A stretch of 64,000 nt of DNA from Mycolicibacterium litorale (GCF_014218295.1 NZ_AP023287.1:992001-1056000); one strand, 5' to 3'. Numbered from the stretch's first letter, positions 1 to 8,039 are shown. The notes: generated from the letters alone by a model not told the origin. Made by a program: numbers and translations.

Positions 1-440
1 CCGGTCAGCGCCCCCTCGTTGAGACACCGCTGGATGCGGTCGAGGAAGATGTCGCGCACCGCCTCACCGGCCGCCAATTCCTCGGGGCCCGGGTCGAAGT
101 CGGCGAACGGCCGGGAGAACATCACCTGCGCGAGTTTCGGATGGTCCAGGCAGAAGCGGCGATACACCGGCACCAGCGCCTCGATGTCGGCGACCGGATC
201 TTCGGTGACCGGCACCGCCGACAGGTCCTGGCCCAGCCGCCGGAAACCCTCGAAGAAGATCGCCCGCACCAGCCCGGCCTTGTCGTCGAACAGTTCGTAG
301 ACGGCGGGCACCGACGTGCCCGCCCGTTCGGCGACGCGGCGGGTGGTGAGCCGGGCGACGCCCTCCTCGTCGAGCGTCGCGACGGCGACCTCCAGCAGCC
401 GGTCCCGCAGCTCAGGGGTGCGCTGTTTGGCCCTCGGCAT
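1..440 (-). CDS. TetR/AcrR family transcriptional regulator (3' end outside window)
   Basis: The minus strand from an ATG at 440 reads an N-terminal TetR helix-turn-helix: a first helix around LLEVAVATLDEEG, then the TTRRVAERAGTS recognition segment and the VPAVYELFDDKAGL turn that is typical of the family. About 146 residues are visible and the frame runs off the window edge, so the ligand domain is incomplete. It lies 6 bp downstream of the echA3-like gene on the same strand, so the two are probably cotranscribed. A strong palindrome at the echA3 start (1143-1173) is the obvious candidate operator. The ligand is not predictable; an acyl-CoA is plausible from the neighbour. Confidence 0.85.
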   Translation of the reverse strand, partial: MPRAKQRTPELRDRLLEVAVATLDEEGVARLTTRRVAERAGTSVPAVYELFDDKAGLVRAIFFEGFRRLGQDLSAVPVTEDPVADIEALVPVYRRFCLDHPKLAQVMFSRPFADFDPGPEELAAGEAVRDIFLDRIQRCLNEGALT

Positions 441-446
441 CGACGC

Positions 447-1145
447 TCAGCCGCCGAACTCCGTTGCCAGACCGTGGATTCCGGCACGGATCGCCTGCAA
501 CGCGTGGTCGCGGGCCTTGAGCTTGCTGGCCAGGTGGGCGTGCAGGTGCAGCGTGGCGGCGGCCTCGGCGGCCACCTCCTGCGCGCGCCCGAGGACGGCG
601 TCCTGCTCGACGACCTCGTCGAGCCAACCACCGGCGATCGCGGCGTCACCGGCGAACGTGGTGGCCATCGAGACGCCGCGGTGGAAGGCCGCCGGCGTCA
701 ACCGCATCCGCATCAGCTCGATCGCCGAGATCGGCAGCACCATGCCGATCGCGACCTCGTTGGCCTGGCAGCGGGTGCGTGGTGAGCCGATGCGGACGTC
801 GCCGGACAGCAGCAGGAACGAGCCCATCGCGATGGCCGGTCCGGTCGCGGCCATGATGACCGGTTTCGGGAAGGTCAGGCAGCGCACGGCCAGTTCGAAC
901 CCACCGGTGAGCATGCCCAGCGAGGCCTGTGCGTCACCCGAGGCGAACACCGCGAGGTCGAAGCCGCCGCTGAACAGCTTGTGGTTGCCGGCGAGCACCA
1001 CGGCTTTGGAGTCGTCCTTCTCGGCGCGGTCGAAGGCCTCGTTGAGGTTCGCCTGCATGGCCGGCGAGAGGACGTTGGCCTTGCCGTCGTCCATCGTGAT
1101 GGTGGCCACGGATTCGGTGAGGTCGTAGGTCACGGTGTCGCTCAT
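447..1145 (-). CDS. echA3: Enoyl-CoA hydratase/isomerase (crotonase) family protein, EchA3-like
   Basis: A 232-residue crotonase-fold protein starting MSDTVTYDLTESVATITMDD. The family features are the KANVLSPAMQANLNEAFDRA helix, the oxyanion-hole segment around GNHKLFSGGFDL and the PVIMAATGPAIAMGSFLLL stretch. Length and gene order match EchA3 (Rv0632c) of M. tuberculosis, which lies beside the same Rv0634c-type hydrolase. Members hydrate or isomerise enoyl-CoA thioesters, but the usual catalytic glutamates are not obvious here, so the exact reaction is open. The ATG at 1145 is chosen because upstream extensions run into the palindrome and lack family similarity. It is probably cotranscribed with the downstream TetR gene. 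Confidence 0.85.
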   Translation of the reverse strand: MSDTVTYDLTESVATITMDDGKANVLSPAMQANLNEAFDRAEKDDSKAVVLAGNHKLFSGGFDLAVFASGDAQASLGMLTGGFELAVRCLTFPKPVIMAATGPAIAMGSFLLLSGDVRIGSPRTRCQANEVAIGMVLPISAIELMRMRLTPAAFHRGVSMATTFAGDAAIAGGWLDEVVEQDAVLGRAQEVAAEAAATLHLHAHLASKLKARDHALQAIRAGIHGLATEFGG

Positions 1146-1173
1146 CGTTGCGACGTTACGTAACGATGTTACG
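1143..1173. promoter_or_regulatory. Overlapping palindromes at the echA3 start, candidate TetR operator
   Basis: A perfect 12-bp palindrome, cgttacgtaacg, lies at 1154-1165. It overlaps a second inverted repeat, cgtaac-gat-gttacg, at 1159-1173, and an imperfect 10-bp arm pair at 1143-1152/1159-1168. The cluster touches the echA3 start codon, so a bound repressor would block a leaderless or short-leader transcript. The regulator encoded just downstream is the likely binder, but this is inferred from position only. Confidence 0.5.
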
Positions 1174-1259
1174 AATTCCAAGAGGCTGGCAATATCCCGT
1201 CGCATATTGGCGATCTAGCCACTCGTGCACCGGTGCGCGCGTGCACCACAGTGGGGGGC

Positions 1260-1919
1260 ATGACGACCCCGCAAGCGATTCAGCTGTCCGAGTGGAACGT
1301 GCCGGACACCGAGGTGTGTTCGGCCGCAACGCGATTGGTGTTCGACGTGTCGCCGCGTTACATAGCCAACCACACCGTCCGCAGTTACCTGTTCGCCCGC
1401 GAACTCGCCACGGCCAAGGGGCAGGACTACGACGACGAGCTCGTCTTCCTCACCTGCCTGCTGCACGACCTCGGTGTCACCGACTACGGCGACGGCGATC
1501 AGCGCTTCGAGGTCGACGGCGCCGACGCCGCCCTGCGTTTCCTGCGTGAGCACGACATCCCTGAGCAACGCGCCCGCACGGTGTGGGAAGGGATCGCGCT
1601 GCACACCAGCCTCGGCCTGGCGCACCGGTTCGGCGCCGAGCAGGCCGTCACCTTCTTCGGTATCTCACTCGACATCGACGGTTCGGAAAAGCACCTGCTC
1701 CCACAAGGGTTCGCCGATCGTGTGCATGCGGCGTTCCCACGCTACGACCTCGGCTACGCGATCGCCGACCTCATCGCGCGCGGGACCGCCGCCGATCCGC
1801 GCAAGGCCCCGCCGTTCACGTTCCCCGCGCACGTGCACGAGCTGATCAACGGCGGTGGGGTCACCTTCTTCGACGTCGTCGGCAACTGTGGCTGGGGTGA
1901 CGAACTCGTCGAGAAGTGA
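1260..1919 (+). CDS. HD domain-containing protein (cyanamide hydratase-like)
   Basis: A 219-residue protein with metal-binding HD-superfamily signatures: His38 in the YIANHTVRSYLFA helix, His69-Asp70 in LTCLLHDLGVTDYG, and a further His in the WEGIALHTSLGLAH helix. These match the HD subfamily that includes fungal cyanamide hydratase, and the C-terminal half is typical of bacterial members of that group. The start is the ATG at 1260 because a GGGGGG ribosome-binding stretch precedes it at the right distance. Transcription diverges from the echA3-tetR pair, so the palindrome at 1143-1173 could affect both sides. The substrate is unknown. Confidence 0.8.
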   Translation: MTTPQAIQLSEWNVPDTEVCSAATRLVFDVSPRYIANHTVRSYLFARELATAKGQDYDDELVFLTCLLHDLGVTDYGDGDQRFEVDGADAALRFLREHDIPEQRARTVWEGIALHTSLGLAHRFGAEQAVTFFGISLDIDGSEKHLLPQGFADRVHAAFPRYDLGYAIADLIARGTAADPRKAPPFTFPAHVHELINGGGVTFFDVVGNCGWGDELVEK

Positions 1920-1925
1920 GTCGGT

Positions 1926-2685
1926 TCAGGCGCCGCGGTGGTGTCGGCCCGCCGCGCGCGTCACGCCGCTGTACGTCTGGGCGCCGTTGTGCTCGATCGC
2001 ACCTCGGGGCGGGTCTCCTTCGACGCGTACTGGAAAATAGGTCAGCACGGTGCGGAGCAACTCGAGCTTCTGCTTCTCCTGGCGCGCCAGATCGTGTGAG
2101 GTCATCAATTCGAGGCGCTGCACCGGCTGAAGCGTCGACCAGTCGAGGACCACCCGGTTGGTGTACTCCGTGCGGTGGCGCCAGGCGCGGCCCTCGCGGC
2201 GGGGCGGGCGCGGGCGGTCGTAATAGGTGACAGTGCCGTCGAAGCGCGAGCGGATGGACCCGGCGAGTTCGTTGCGGTCGATCGCCGAATCCCACACCGT
2301 GCGCCACTCCTGGCCGGGGGCGAGGACGGGCAGTTCGTTGGGTAGCTGCAGTTCGGCGATGTCGGGGATGCCGTCGGCGCGGTCCTCGTAGCGGGCCACC
2401 GTCGGCGGGTGCGTGAAGTCGAACCGGACGTCGTGGGCGGCGGACTGCCCGAAGTTGCGCACCACCAATTCGATGACGTGCCAGTCCGACGGGTGCGGTT
2501 CCATGAACATCACGACGTGCGGTTTGAGTCCGTAGGCGCGCAGATCGCGGGTCCGCCGCAGAGCCCGGGTGACGACGACCAGCGCCAGAACACCGAGGAG
2601 CAGCGCCCGCCCAGGCCGCGACCGCGAGCCAGCCCGCCGACCCGAGTGCGGTCAGGTCCCGCCAGCGATCCTCGATCCAGTCCAC
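1926..2685 (-). CDS. Membrane-anchored conserved hypothetical protein with an apparent frameshift
   Basis: The minus strand opens with GTG at 2685 (MDWIEDRWRDLTALGSAGWL) and enters a hydrophobic segment. Around 2608-2614 the sensible frame shifts: the continuation LLLGVLALVVVTRALRRTRD, which completes a membrane helix, is in the frame of the downstream 195-residue ORF (1926-2513). The soluble part has a beta-rich core (WHVIELVVRNFGQSAAHDV) like other actinobacterial hypothetical proteins. Either a real indel or a sequencing error explains it. If real, only the soluble fragment starting at the GTG at 2513 could be made. No function is recognised. Confidence 0.55.
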
Positions 2686-2764
2686 CGCGCCCCCAACGAC
2701 TCGACGTGTGCTGGAGGCAGACTACCGTTCGCTGATCAAGCCGTAGCAACTCCGAACGGGGCGG

Positions 2765-3781
2765 TCACCGCGCGGCGGTGACCAGTTCACGCGCTGCCGA
2801 AAGAGTGATCGGCAACGGTGCGTGCGTGTGCACCAGCCGCTCGCCGCGGGCCAGCCATTCGGCGTCGGCCCACTCGACCCGGGCGGGCAGCCGCCGCCAG
2901 TACTGCGGATGGGCGCGCAGGTACAGCTCGACGCTGGCGTGCACGCGCGCATCCTCGGGCACCTTGCGCATCGACAGCGGGTGGCTGCTGCCGGCCAGCG
3001 CGTCGAACTCCGTCGGTGTGGGCAGGCGGCAGCCGCCGCGCAGACGCGCGCCCGCACGCACCGCCCCGTCGAGCACCCAGTCCAGCGGGATGTCGGCCAG
3101 CTGCCAGCAGGCGCCGCGCGTTCCGGCGACGTCGCAGTGCGCGCCGCGGAACCACACCTCCTCGACGGTGGTCGCGCCGACGCGCTCACCGAACCGGCCG
3201 CCGTCGATCGCGATGGCGTGCCGCCCGGCGGCGACGTTGGCCAGCTCATCGGTCGGGCGTGCGACGCCCGGCACCGTCACCGCGTCCCAGAGGCCGAGGT
3301 AGCGGACGGGCACCGCCGCCTCACGCCGTCCGGTCAACACCGCGGCCAGCCGGCCGACCCGCGCCCAGTCCGCGGCGGTGCGGTCCGTCCGCGGCAGCAC
3401 GTAGGCGTCGAGCAGATAGTCCAGCAGGTGGTCGCGCCGGTCGTGCCAGACCCCGATCGCGCCGAGGAGGCGGGCCAGTTCACGCGCGCAGGAGGCGCCG
3501 CGACCGACTCCGAAGAGGTAGATCTCGTCGCCCGGCCTCCACACGTCGACCAGGAAGCGGTACGCGTCGACGATGCTCGCCCGCGCCGATTCCGCGGCGG
3601 TGTGCCGCCACCGCAACGCGTTGACACCGCGCCGCAAGGGCTGGGCGGGGCCACCCGCGTCGTACCAGGTGAGCTGTCGCGGTGAGCTCTCGACCAGGCC
3701 GAAGAGTGCGCCGGCATTGGTGGAGGCCCGTCGGCCCGGATGATCCTGTGCGCGGTCGAAGCACATCACGACGTTCTTCAC
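2765..3781 (-). CDS. DUF2235 domain-containing protein (alpha/beta-hydrolase-like)
   Basis: A 338-residue protein starting at GTG 3781. It has the DUF2235 layout: an N-terminal strand KNVVMCFDRAQD, a long helix with SARASIVDAYRFLVD, then the nucleophile-elbow region IYLFGVGRGASCARELARL, followed by YLGLWDAVTVPG. The domain is related to Tle1-type phospholipases. Here the elbow reads GVGRGA rather than GxSxG, so the catalytic Ser is replaced by Arg and hydrolase activity is doubtful. No secretion signal is visible. It is transcribed on the same strand as the metallo-hydrolase at 4074-4790 but separated by about 290 bp. Confidence 0.75.
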   Translation of the reverse strand: MKNVVMCFDRAQDHPGRRASTNAGALFGLVESSPRQLTWYDAGGPAQPLRRGVNALRWRHTAAESARASIVDAYRFLVDVWRPGDEIYLFGVGRGASCARELARLLGAIGVWHDRRDHLLDYLLDAYVLPRTDRTAADWARVGRLAAVLTGRREAAVPVRYLGLWDAVTVPGVARPTDELANVAAGRHAIAIDGGRFGERVGATTVEEVWFRGAHCDVAGTRGACWQLADIPLDWVLDGAVRAGARLRGGCRLPTPTEFDALAGSSHPLSMRKVPEDARVHASVELYLRAHPQYWRRLPARVEWADAEWLARGERLVHTHAPLPITLSAARELVTAAR

Positions 3782-4073
3782 AGCTACCCCCGGCTGCCAA
3801 CGACTCTGTTGCTACAAGAGTTTGCCAGCTCGGCTGTGTCGTGTCACTACCTTTCGCCGGACTTTCTCCCGTTTCGCCACGATTTCTTGAGGGTGGGCGG
3901 GCTTCGGCGACGAATTCCGTGGCACCGGGTGCGGAAACGACGCGGAAAGGGTGTCAGTGGCCGGGGCGCGGAGCGCACGTCGGTGAGCCAGGCGAGTCGT
4001 TGCCGGGATCGCACGCAGTCGACACAAGCCACAGTGGACTCGGAGATGCCGGCGACGCGTGGGACGACGAAGC
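3782..4073. other. Intergenic stretch, no gene seen
   Basis: About 290 bp between the DUF2235 gene and the metallo-hydrolase stop codon. Both flanking genes read leftward, so it should hold the DUF2235 promoter. I see no convincing small ORF, RNA or strong hairpin. Confidence 0.4.
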
Positions 4074-4790
4074 TCAGCCGCCCATCACCATGCGCCACTG
4101 GTCGAGGTCGCGGGCGCGGTAGACGTAGTTGGAGCGCTTGACGTTCGACAGCGCATCGCTCGGCTCGGCGGAGTACCAGTGACCCGGGAACACCGTCGGG
4201 TCGCCGGGCAGTTGGGCCAGCGCCTGCAGGCTGCGGAACATGTCGTCGACGTTGCCGCCCGGGAAGTCGGTGCGGCCGCAGCCCTCGAGGAACAGCGTGT
4301 CCCCGGCGACGAGCCGGCCGTCGAGCAGGAAGCACTGGCTGCCGGGCGTGTGGCCCGGGGTGTGCAACAACTCGATGTCGATCCCGCCGACGCTGACGAT
4401 GTCGCCGTGGTCGTGGGCGGTCAGGTCGCTGCGGGAGATGCCGGTCACGCGCGACACCCAATCGGCCTCGTGGCTGTTGACGTGCACTGGCACGCTGACC
4501 CGCTCGAGCAGTTCGGCCAGGCCCTTGAGTTCGAAGCCCATCATCGAACCGCCGACGTGGTCGGGGTGGTGGTGGGTGGCCAGCACGCCGGACAGGTGCA
4601 TGCCGTCGGCCTCGAGGGCGTCGACGAGGTCGCCCGCGGCGTATGCCGGATCGACGACGACGCAGTCGCCGGTCTCCCGGTCGCCGATGAGGTAGGCGAA
4701 GTTGCGCATCTGCGTGGCGATCATGTCGCCGGCGGCGAAGTCGCGTCCGGACAGCAGCTGGCGGAAGTAGAGGCGATCTGAATTCGACAC
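4074..4790 (-). CDS. MBL-fold metallo-hydrolase (glyoxalase II-like, Rv0634c ortholog)
   Basis: A 238-residue metallo-beta-lactamase-fold hydrolase starting at GTG 4790. The zinc ligands are plain: the THHHPDHVGG motif (HxHxDH), a second histidine in LLHTPGHTPGSQCFLLDG, the bridging Asp in LVAGDTLFLEGCGRTDFPGG, and the last histidine in VFPGHWYS. This motif set matches hydroxyacylglutathione hydrolase/persulfide dioxygenase-like proteins. Position and length match Rv0634c, annotated as a possible glyoxalase II. Mycobacteria use mycothiol rather than glutathione, so the true substrate is probably another thioester. It diverges from nsrR-hmp across about 107 bp. Confidence 0.85.
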   Translation of the reverse strand: MSNSDRLYFRQLLSGRDFAAGDMIATQMRNFAYLIGDRETGDCVVVDPAYAAGDLVDALEADGMHLSGVLATHHHPDHVGGSMMGFELKGLAELLERVSVPVHVNSHEADWVSRVTGISRSDLTAHDHGDIVSVGGIDIELLHTPGHTPGSQCFLLDGRLVAGDTLFLEGCGRTDFPGGNVDDMFRSLQALAQLPGDPTVFPGHWYSAEPSDALSNVKRSNYVYRARDLDQWRMVMGG

Positions 4791-4897
4791 GTCCCTCAGC
4801 CTAAAGCGGCTGGTGAAAAAACCGCACGTCGCGGGGTGTTTAACGGCACACCGGCAAAACTGGCATGCACTGTGCGCATTTACATAGCGTTCGAATC

Positions 4898-5362
4898 GTG
4901 CAACTCACCCGCTTCACCGACCTGGGCCTGCGGACCATGATGCTGCTGGCCGCTGGCGAGGCCGACGGGCAACGCGTCACCACACGCACGATCGCCGCGG
5001 GCGCCAACGCCTCGGAGCATCACGTCGCCAAGGCCGTGGCCCGGCTCGCCGACCTCGGGATGGTGCACGCACGACGCGGCCGCGTCGGCGGCCTGACCCT
5101 CACCGACGCCGGCAGGCAGGCCTCGGTCGGCTGGCTGGTGCGCCGGCTCGAAGGCGACCGCGAGGTCATCGAATGCGGCGGCGAGGACCCCTGCCCGCTG
5201 CTCGCGGCCTGCCGGCTCCGTCGGGCGCTGGCCGACGCGAAGGAAGCCTTCTACCGCGAACTCGACCGCCACACCGTCACCGAGATGGCGGGCCCCGCAC
5301 TTCCCCTGGTGTTCCTCGGAGCACCGCTGAAGAACCCCACCGAGGAAAGGACCATCCGATGA
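4898..5362 (+). CDS. nsrR: Rrf2 family [Fe-S] nitric oxide-sensing repressor, NsrR-type
   Basis: A 154-residue Rrf2 protein. I place the start at GTG 4898 (QLTRFTDLGLRTMMLLA follows), which is the family N-terminus; the upstream extension is atypical. The winged helix spans residues 1-75 (NASEHHVAKAVARL recognition helix, RGRVGGLTL wing). Three cysteines, Cys93, Cys99 and Cys105 (C-x5-C-x5-C), are at the spacing that ligates the NO-sensing cluster in Streptomyces NsrR. The stop overlaps the hmp start by 4 bp (ATGA), so the two are translationally coupled. An imperfect palindrome, ATGC..C...G.GCAT, at 4864-4878 just upstream could be its operator. Confidence 0.88.
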   Translation: MQLTRFTDLGLRTMMLLAAGEADGQRVTTRTIAAGANASEHHVAKAVARLADLGMVHARRGRVGGLTLTDAGRQASVGWLVRRLEGDREVIECGGEDPCPLLAACRLRRALADAKEAFYRELDRHTVTEMAGPALPLVFLGAPLKNPTEERTIR

Positions 5363-6552
5363 CCACCGCACCCGTCGCCGTCGGCGAAGAGCTCGCTCCG
5401 CAGCACGCGCAGATCATCGCCGCCACGCTGCCTCTCGTCGGCGCGCACATCGACGAGATCACCACGGTGTTCTACAGCCGGATGTTCGCCGCCCACCCGG
5501 AACTGCTGCGCAATCTGTTCAACCGCGGCAACCAGGCCCAGGGCGCGCAGCAGCGGGCGCTGGCGGCGTCGATCGCCACCTACGCCACCTGCCTGATCGA
5601 CCCGAAGCTGCCGCATCCGGCCGAGCTGCTGTCGCGGATCGGCCACAAGCACGCCTCGCTCGGCATCACCGCCGACCAGTACGACATCGTGCACGAGCAT
5701 CTGTTCGCCGCGATCGTCGAGGTGCTGGGCGCCGACACCGTCACCGACGAGGTGGCCGAGGCCTGGGACGCGGTCTACTGGATGATGGCGCGCACGCTGA
5801 TCGAGCTGGAGCGCAACCTCTACGCCGAGGCCGGCGTCGACGCCGGCGACGTCTACCGCCGGGCCCGCGTCGTCGCCCGCGAGGACGATCCGTCGGGTGC
5901 GGTCCTGCTGACCGTCCGCTCGATGGGCCGGCCGTTCGCGGAGTTCCGGCCCGGCCAGTACGTCTCTGTCGGCGTCACGCTGCCCGACGGGGCGCGTCAG
6001 CTGCGGCAGTACAGCCTCATCAACACCGCGCGTGACGGCGACCTGACGTTCGCGGTGCGTCCGCTGGGGGAGGTGTCGACCTGGATCCGCGCCAACGTGC
6101 GGGTGGGCGACGTCCTCGACGTGACCGTGCCGTTCGGCGACCTGCCGGATCCGGAAGCCCACCACCGGCCGCTGGTGCTGGTGTCGGCGGGCATCGGGAT
6201 CACGCCGATGATCGGCATCCTCGAACACCTCGCCGCCGTCGCGCCGGCGACGACCGTGCGGGTGTGGCACGCCGACCGCTCCGCCGCCACCCATCCGCTG
6301 AAGGACCGGCAGCGCGAGCTGGTGGCCGCGCTGCCCGACGCCACGCTGGAGGTCTGGTACGAGGACGGCGGACAGGCGCGCGAGGGTCTGCTCGACGTCA
6401 GTGCCGTGGAACTGCCCGACGACGCCGAGGTCTACCTGTGCGGTGGCAACGGTTTCGTGCAGGCGGTGCGGGCGCAGCTGCAGGAGCGCGGCGTGCCGGC
6501 CGAGCGGGTGCACTGCGAGCTGTTCTCCCCGAACGACTGGCTGCTCTCGTGA
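5359..6552 (+). CDS. hmp: Flavohemoglobin / nitric oxide dioxygenase
   Basis: A 397-residue protein in two parts. The N-terminal globin domain (about 1-140) has the proximal-His region SRIGHKHASLGI and the VYWMMARTLIELER helix. The ferredoxin-reductase-like part binds FAD (RQYSLINTA, the RxYS motif) and NAD (LVSAGIGITPMIGIL). The C-terminal LCGGNGFVQAVR replaces the usual CGPxxFM but keeps the fold, and ELFSPNDW forms the end. Hmp converts NO and O2 to nitrate using NAD(P)H. The ATG at 5359 overlaps the nsrR stop, so the repressor and detoxifier form one NO-responsive operon. This pair is absent at the equivalent M. tuberculosis locus. Confidence 0.92.
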   Translation: MTTAPVAVGEELAPQHAQIIAATLPLVGAHIDEITTVFYSRMFAAHPELLRNLFNRGNQAQGAQQRALAASIATYATCLIDPKLPHPAELLSRIGHKHASLGITADQYDIVHEHLFAAIVEVLGADTVTDEVAEAWDAVYWMMARTLIELERNLYAEAGVDAGDVYRRARVVAREDDPSGAVLLTVRSMGRPFAEFRPGQYVSVGVTLPDGARQLRQYSLINTARDGDLTFAVRPLGEVSTWIRANVRVGDVLDVTVPFGDLPDPEAHHRPLVLVSAGIGITPMIGILEHLAAVAPATTVRVWHADRSAATHPLKDRQRELVAALPDATLEVWYEDGGQAREGLLDVSAVELPDDAEVYLCGGNGFVQAVRAQLQERGVPAERVHCELFSPNDWLLS

Positions 6553-6582
6553 GGACCCAGGCCTACTGATCGAGGGGGTGCG

Positions 6583-6638
6583 GTCTGGCCCGCGAACGGC
6601 CGCTTTGACCAGCGGTTTGGCGCCTGAGCGGGCCAGAC
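6583..6638. terminator. Nested inverted repeat after hmp, probable terminator or attenuator
   Basis: Perfect 11-bp arms, gtctggcccgc (6583-6593) and gcgggccagac (6628-6638), enclose a smaller ccgct/agcgg hairpin. It lies 30 bp after the hmp stop and just before the tRNA-Thr promoter. There is no U-tract, as is common in mycobacteria. It may end hmp transcription and insulate the tRNA operon. Confidence 0.45.
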
Positions 6639-6646
6639 TGTACTCT
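6617..6646 (+). promoter_or_regulatory. Candidate housekeeping promoter for the thrT-metT-rpmG transcript
   Basis: A -35-like ttggcg (6617-6622) is followed after 18 bp by a -10-like tactct (6641-6646), about 36 bp before the tRNA-Thr gene. It overlaps the right arm of the hairpin above. This is a match by eye to a sigma-A-type promoter. Confidence 0.35.
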
Positions 6647-6688
6647 CTTTAAGGCCCACGGCACGGCGTTCACGTCGTCGAGGGTCAG

Positions 6689-6761
6689 GCCCCCTTAGCT
6701 CAGTCGGCAGAGCGTTTCCATGGTAAGGAAAAGGTCAACGGTTCGATTCCGTTAGGGGGCT
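6689..6761 (+). tRNA. thrT: tRNA-Thr (GGT)
   Basis: A complete cloverleaf: acceptor GCCCCCT/AGGGGGC, D-arm GCTCAGTCGGCAGAGC, anticodon stem tttcc/ggaaa with loop ATGGTAA (anticodon GGT), and T-arm aacgg-TTCGATT-ccgtt. CCA is not encoded. The position before tRNA-Met and rpmG matches the M. tuberculosis order. Confidence 0.95.
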
Positions 6762-6792
6762 CGGTGGATCGCCCGAGCGGCGGCGCCGGGAT

Positions 6793-6866
6793 GGCGGTGT
6801 AGCTCAGCTGGTTAGAGCGCACGACTCATAATCGTGAGGTCGGGGGATCGAGCCCCCCCACCGCTA
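6793..6866 (+). tRNA. metT: tRNA-Met (CAT)
   Basis: Cloverleaf with acceptor GGCGGTG/CACCGCT (first pair G-U), D-arm GCTCAGCTGGTTAGAGC, anticodon stem cacga/tcgtg with loop CTCATAA (anticodon CAT), and T-stem ggggg/ccccc. It lies 31 bp after tRNA-Thr, probably on one transcript. Elongator identity is inferred from synteny with metT. Confidence 0.93.
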
Positions 6867-6912
6867 CCGAGCACGAGTAACACACGAGATTTGATGAAAG
6901 AGGGCAACTGAC

Positions 6913-7080
6913 GTGGCCTCCAGTACCGACGTCCGGCCGAAGATCACCTTGGCCTGCGAGGTGTGCAAGCACCGCAACTACATCACCAAGAAGAACCGCC
7001 GCAACGATCCCGACCGGCTGGAGCTCAAGAAGTTCTGCCCGAACTGCGGTGTGCACCGTGCGCACAAGGAGTCGCGCTGA
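6913..7080 (+). CDS. rpmG: 50S ribosomal protein L33, zinc-binding type
   Basis: A 55-residue protein with GTG start at 6913 reading [20 protein letters not shown] and ending [14 protein letters not shown]. The two CxxC pairs (CEVC and CPNC) are the zinc-ribbon form of L33 (C+ type), corresponding to RpmG2 at this locus in M. tuberculosis. It follows tRNA-Met by 46 bp, with an agagggcaac leader, and precedes hadA by 51 bp. The tRNA-rpmG-hadABC arrangement links translation and fatty acid synthesis genes. Confidence 0.95.
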   Translation: MASSTDVRPKITLACEVCKHRNYITKKNRRNDPDRLELKKFCPNCGVHRAHKESR

Positions 7081-7131
7081 TCAGTCAGCCCGTTTCGCAT
7101 TCGCGAGGCTGACTAGATAGGTTCATCGTTC

Positions 7132-7611
7132 GTGTCGTTCTTGGACAACCACGTCGGGTCGCGGTACCGCTACCCCGACCACTACATCGTGGGACGGGAG
7201 AAGATCCGCGAGTACGCGGTCGCGGTGAAAAACGATGATCCCGCGTTCTTCGACGAGAAGGCCGCCGAGGCTCTCGGCTACGACAGGCTCCTCGCGCCGC
7301 TGACCTTCATCTCGGTGTTCGGATACCAGGCGCAGACGGCGATGTTCGCGGCGAACGGCATCGGCATCAAGGACGCCAAGATCGTCCAGGTCGACCAGAC
7401 GCTCAAATTCGTCAAGCCGATCAAGGCGGGCGACAAGTTGTACGTCGACGTCTACATCGACTCGGTTCGCAAGGCGCACGGCACCGACATCATCGTCATC
7501 AAGAACATCGTCACCAACGACAGCGGTGACGTCGTACAGGAGTCCTACACCACCCTTGCGGGGCGTAGCGAAGAAGACGGAGAGAGTGGCTTCAGCGATG
7601 GCACTGCGTGA
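7132..7611 (+). CDS. hadA: (3R)-hydroxyacyl-ACP dehydratase subunit HadA
   Basis: A 159-residue single hot-dog protein starting at GTG 7132 (SFLDNHVGSRYRYPDHYIVG follows). It is the non-catalytic, substrate-binding partner of HadB in the FAS-II dehydratase that elongates mycolic acid precursors. The conserved blocks are YDRLLAPLTFISVFGYQ and KIVQVDQTLKFVKPIKAGDK. The length agrees with Rv0635. Its last 14 bases overlap hadB, so the subunits are coupled. In M. tuberculosis this dimer is the target of thiocarlide and thiacetazone. Confidence 0.95.
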   Translation: MSFLDNHVGSRYRYPDHYIVGREKIREYAVAVKNDDPAFFDEKAAEALGYDRLLAPLTFISVFGYQAQTAMFAANGIGIKDAKIVQVDQTLKFVKPIKAGDKLYVDVYIDSVRKAHGTDIIVIKNIVTNDSGDVVQESYTTLAGRSEEDGESGFSDGTA

Positions 7612-8026
7612 GTTCGATTCGGTCAAGGTCGGCGATCAGCTTCCCGAGAAGGTGATCCCCCTGACCCGTCAGGACCTGGTGAACTACGCCGGCGTGTCCG
7701 GCGACCTGAACCCGATCCACTGGGACGACGAGATCGCCAAGCAGGTCGGCCTCGACACCGCCATCGCCCACGGCATGCTCACGATGGGCCTCGGCGGCGG
7801 CTACGTCACCGAGTGGGTGGGGGACCCGGCCGCGGTCAAGGAGTACAACGTCCGCTTCACGGCGGTCGTGCCGGTGCCCAACGACGGTGTGGGCGCGGAG
7901 ATCGTGTTCAGCGGTCGGGTGAAGTCGGTCGACGAGGACTCCAAGTCGGTGACGATCGCGCTGTCGGCGACCGCCGGTGGCAAGAAGATCTTCGGCCGCG
8001 CCCTGGCCGTGGCGACGCTGGCGTAA
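7598..8026 (+). CDS. hadB: (3R)-hydroxyacyl-ACP dehydratase subunit HadB
   Basis: A 142-residue hot-dog hydratase, the same length as Rv0636. The catalytic Asp36 and His41 lie in the hydratase-2 motif SGDLNPIHWDDE, followed by the substrate-pocket helix AHGMLTMGLGGGYVTEW. It pairs with HadA (early cycles) or HadC (late cycles) to dehydrate 3-hydroxyacyl-ACP in FAS-II. The ATG at 7598 is chosen because MALREFDSVKVGDQLP is the conserved N-terminus. hadC begins 14 bp after its stop. Confidence 0.96.
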   Translation: MALREFDSVKVGDQLPEKVIPLTRQDLVNYAGVSGDLNPIHWDDEIAKQVGLDTAIAHGMLTMGLGGGYVTEWVGDPAAVKEYNVRFTAVVPVPNDGVGAEIVFSGRVKSVDEDSKSVTIALSATAGGKKIFGRALAVATLA

Positions 8027-8039
8027 GGCGAGTCCGGAC

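Noticed and set aside
5251-6513. 420-codon minus-strand frame opposite hmp
   Set aside because: Shadow of hmp, with no ribosome-binding site or domain.
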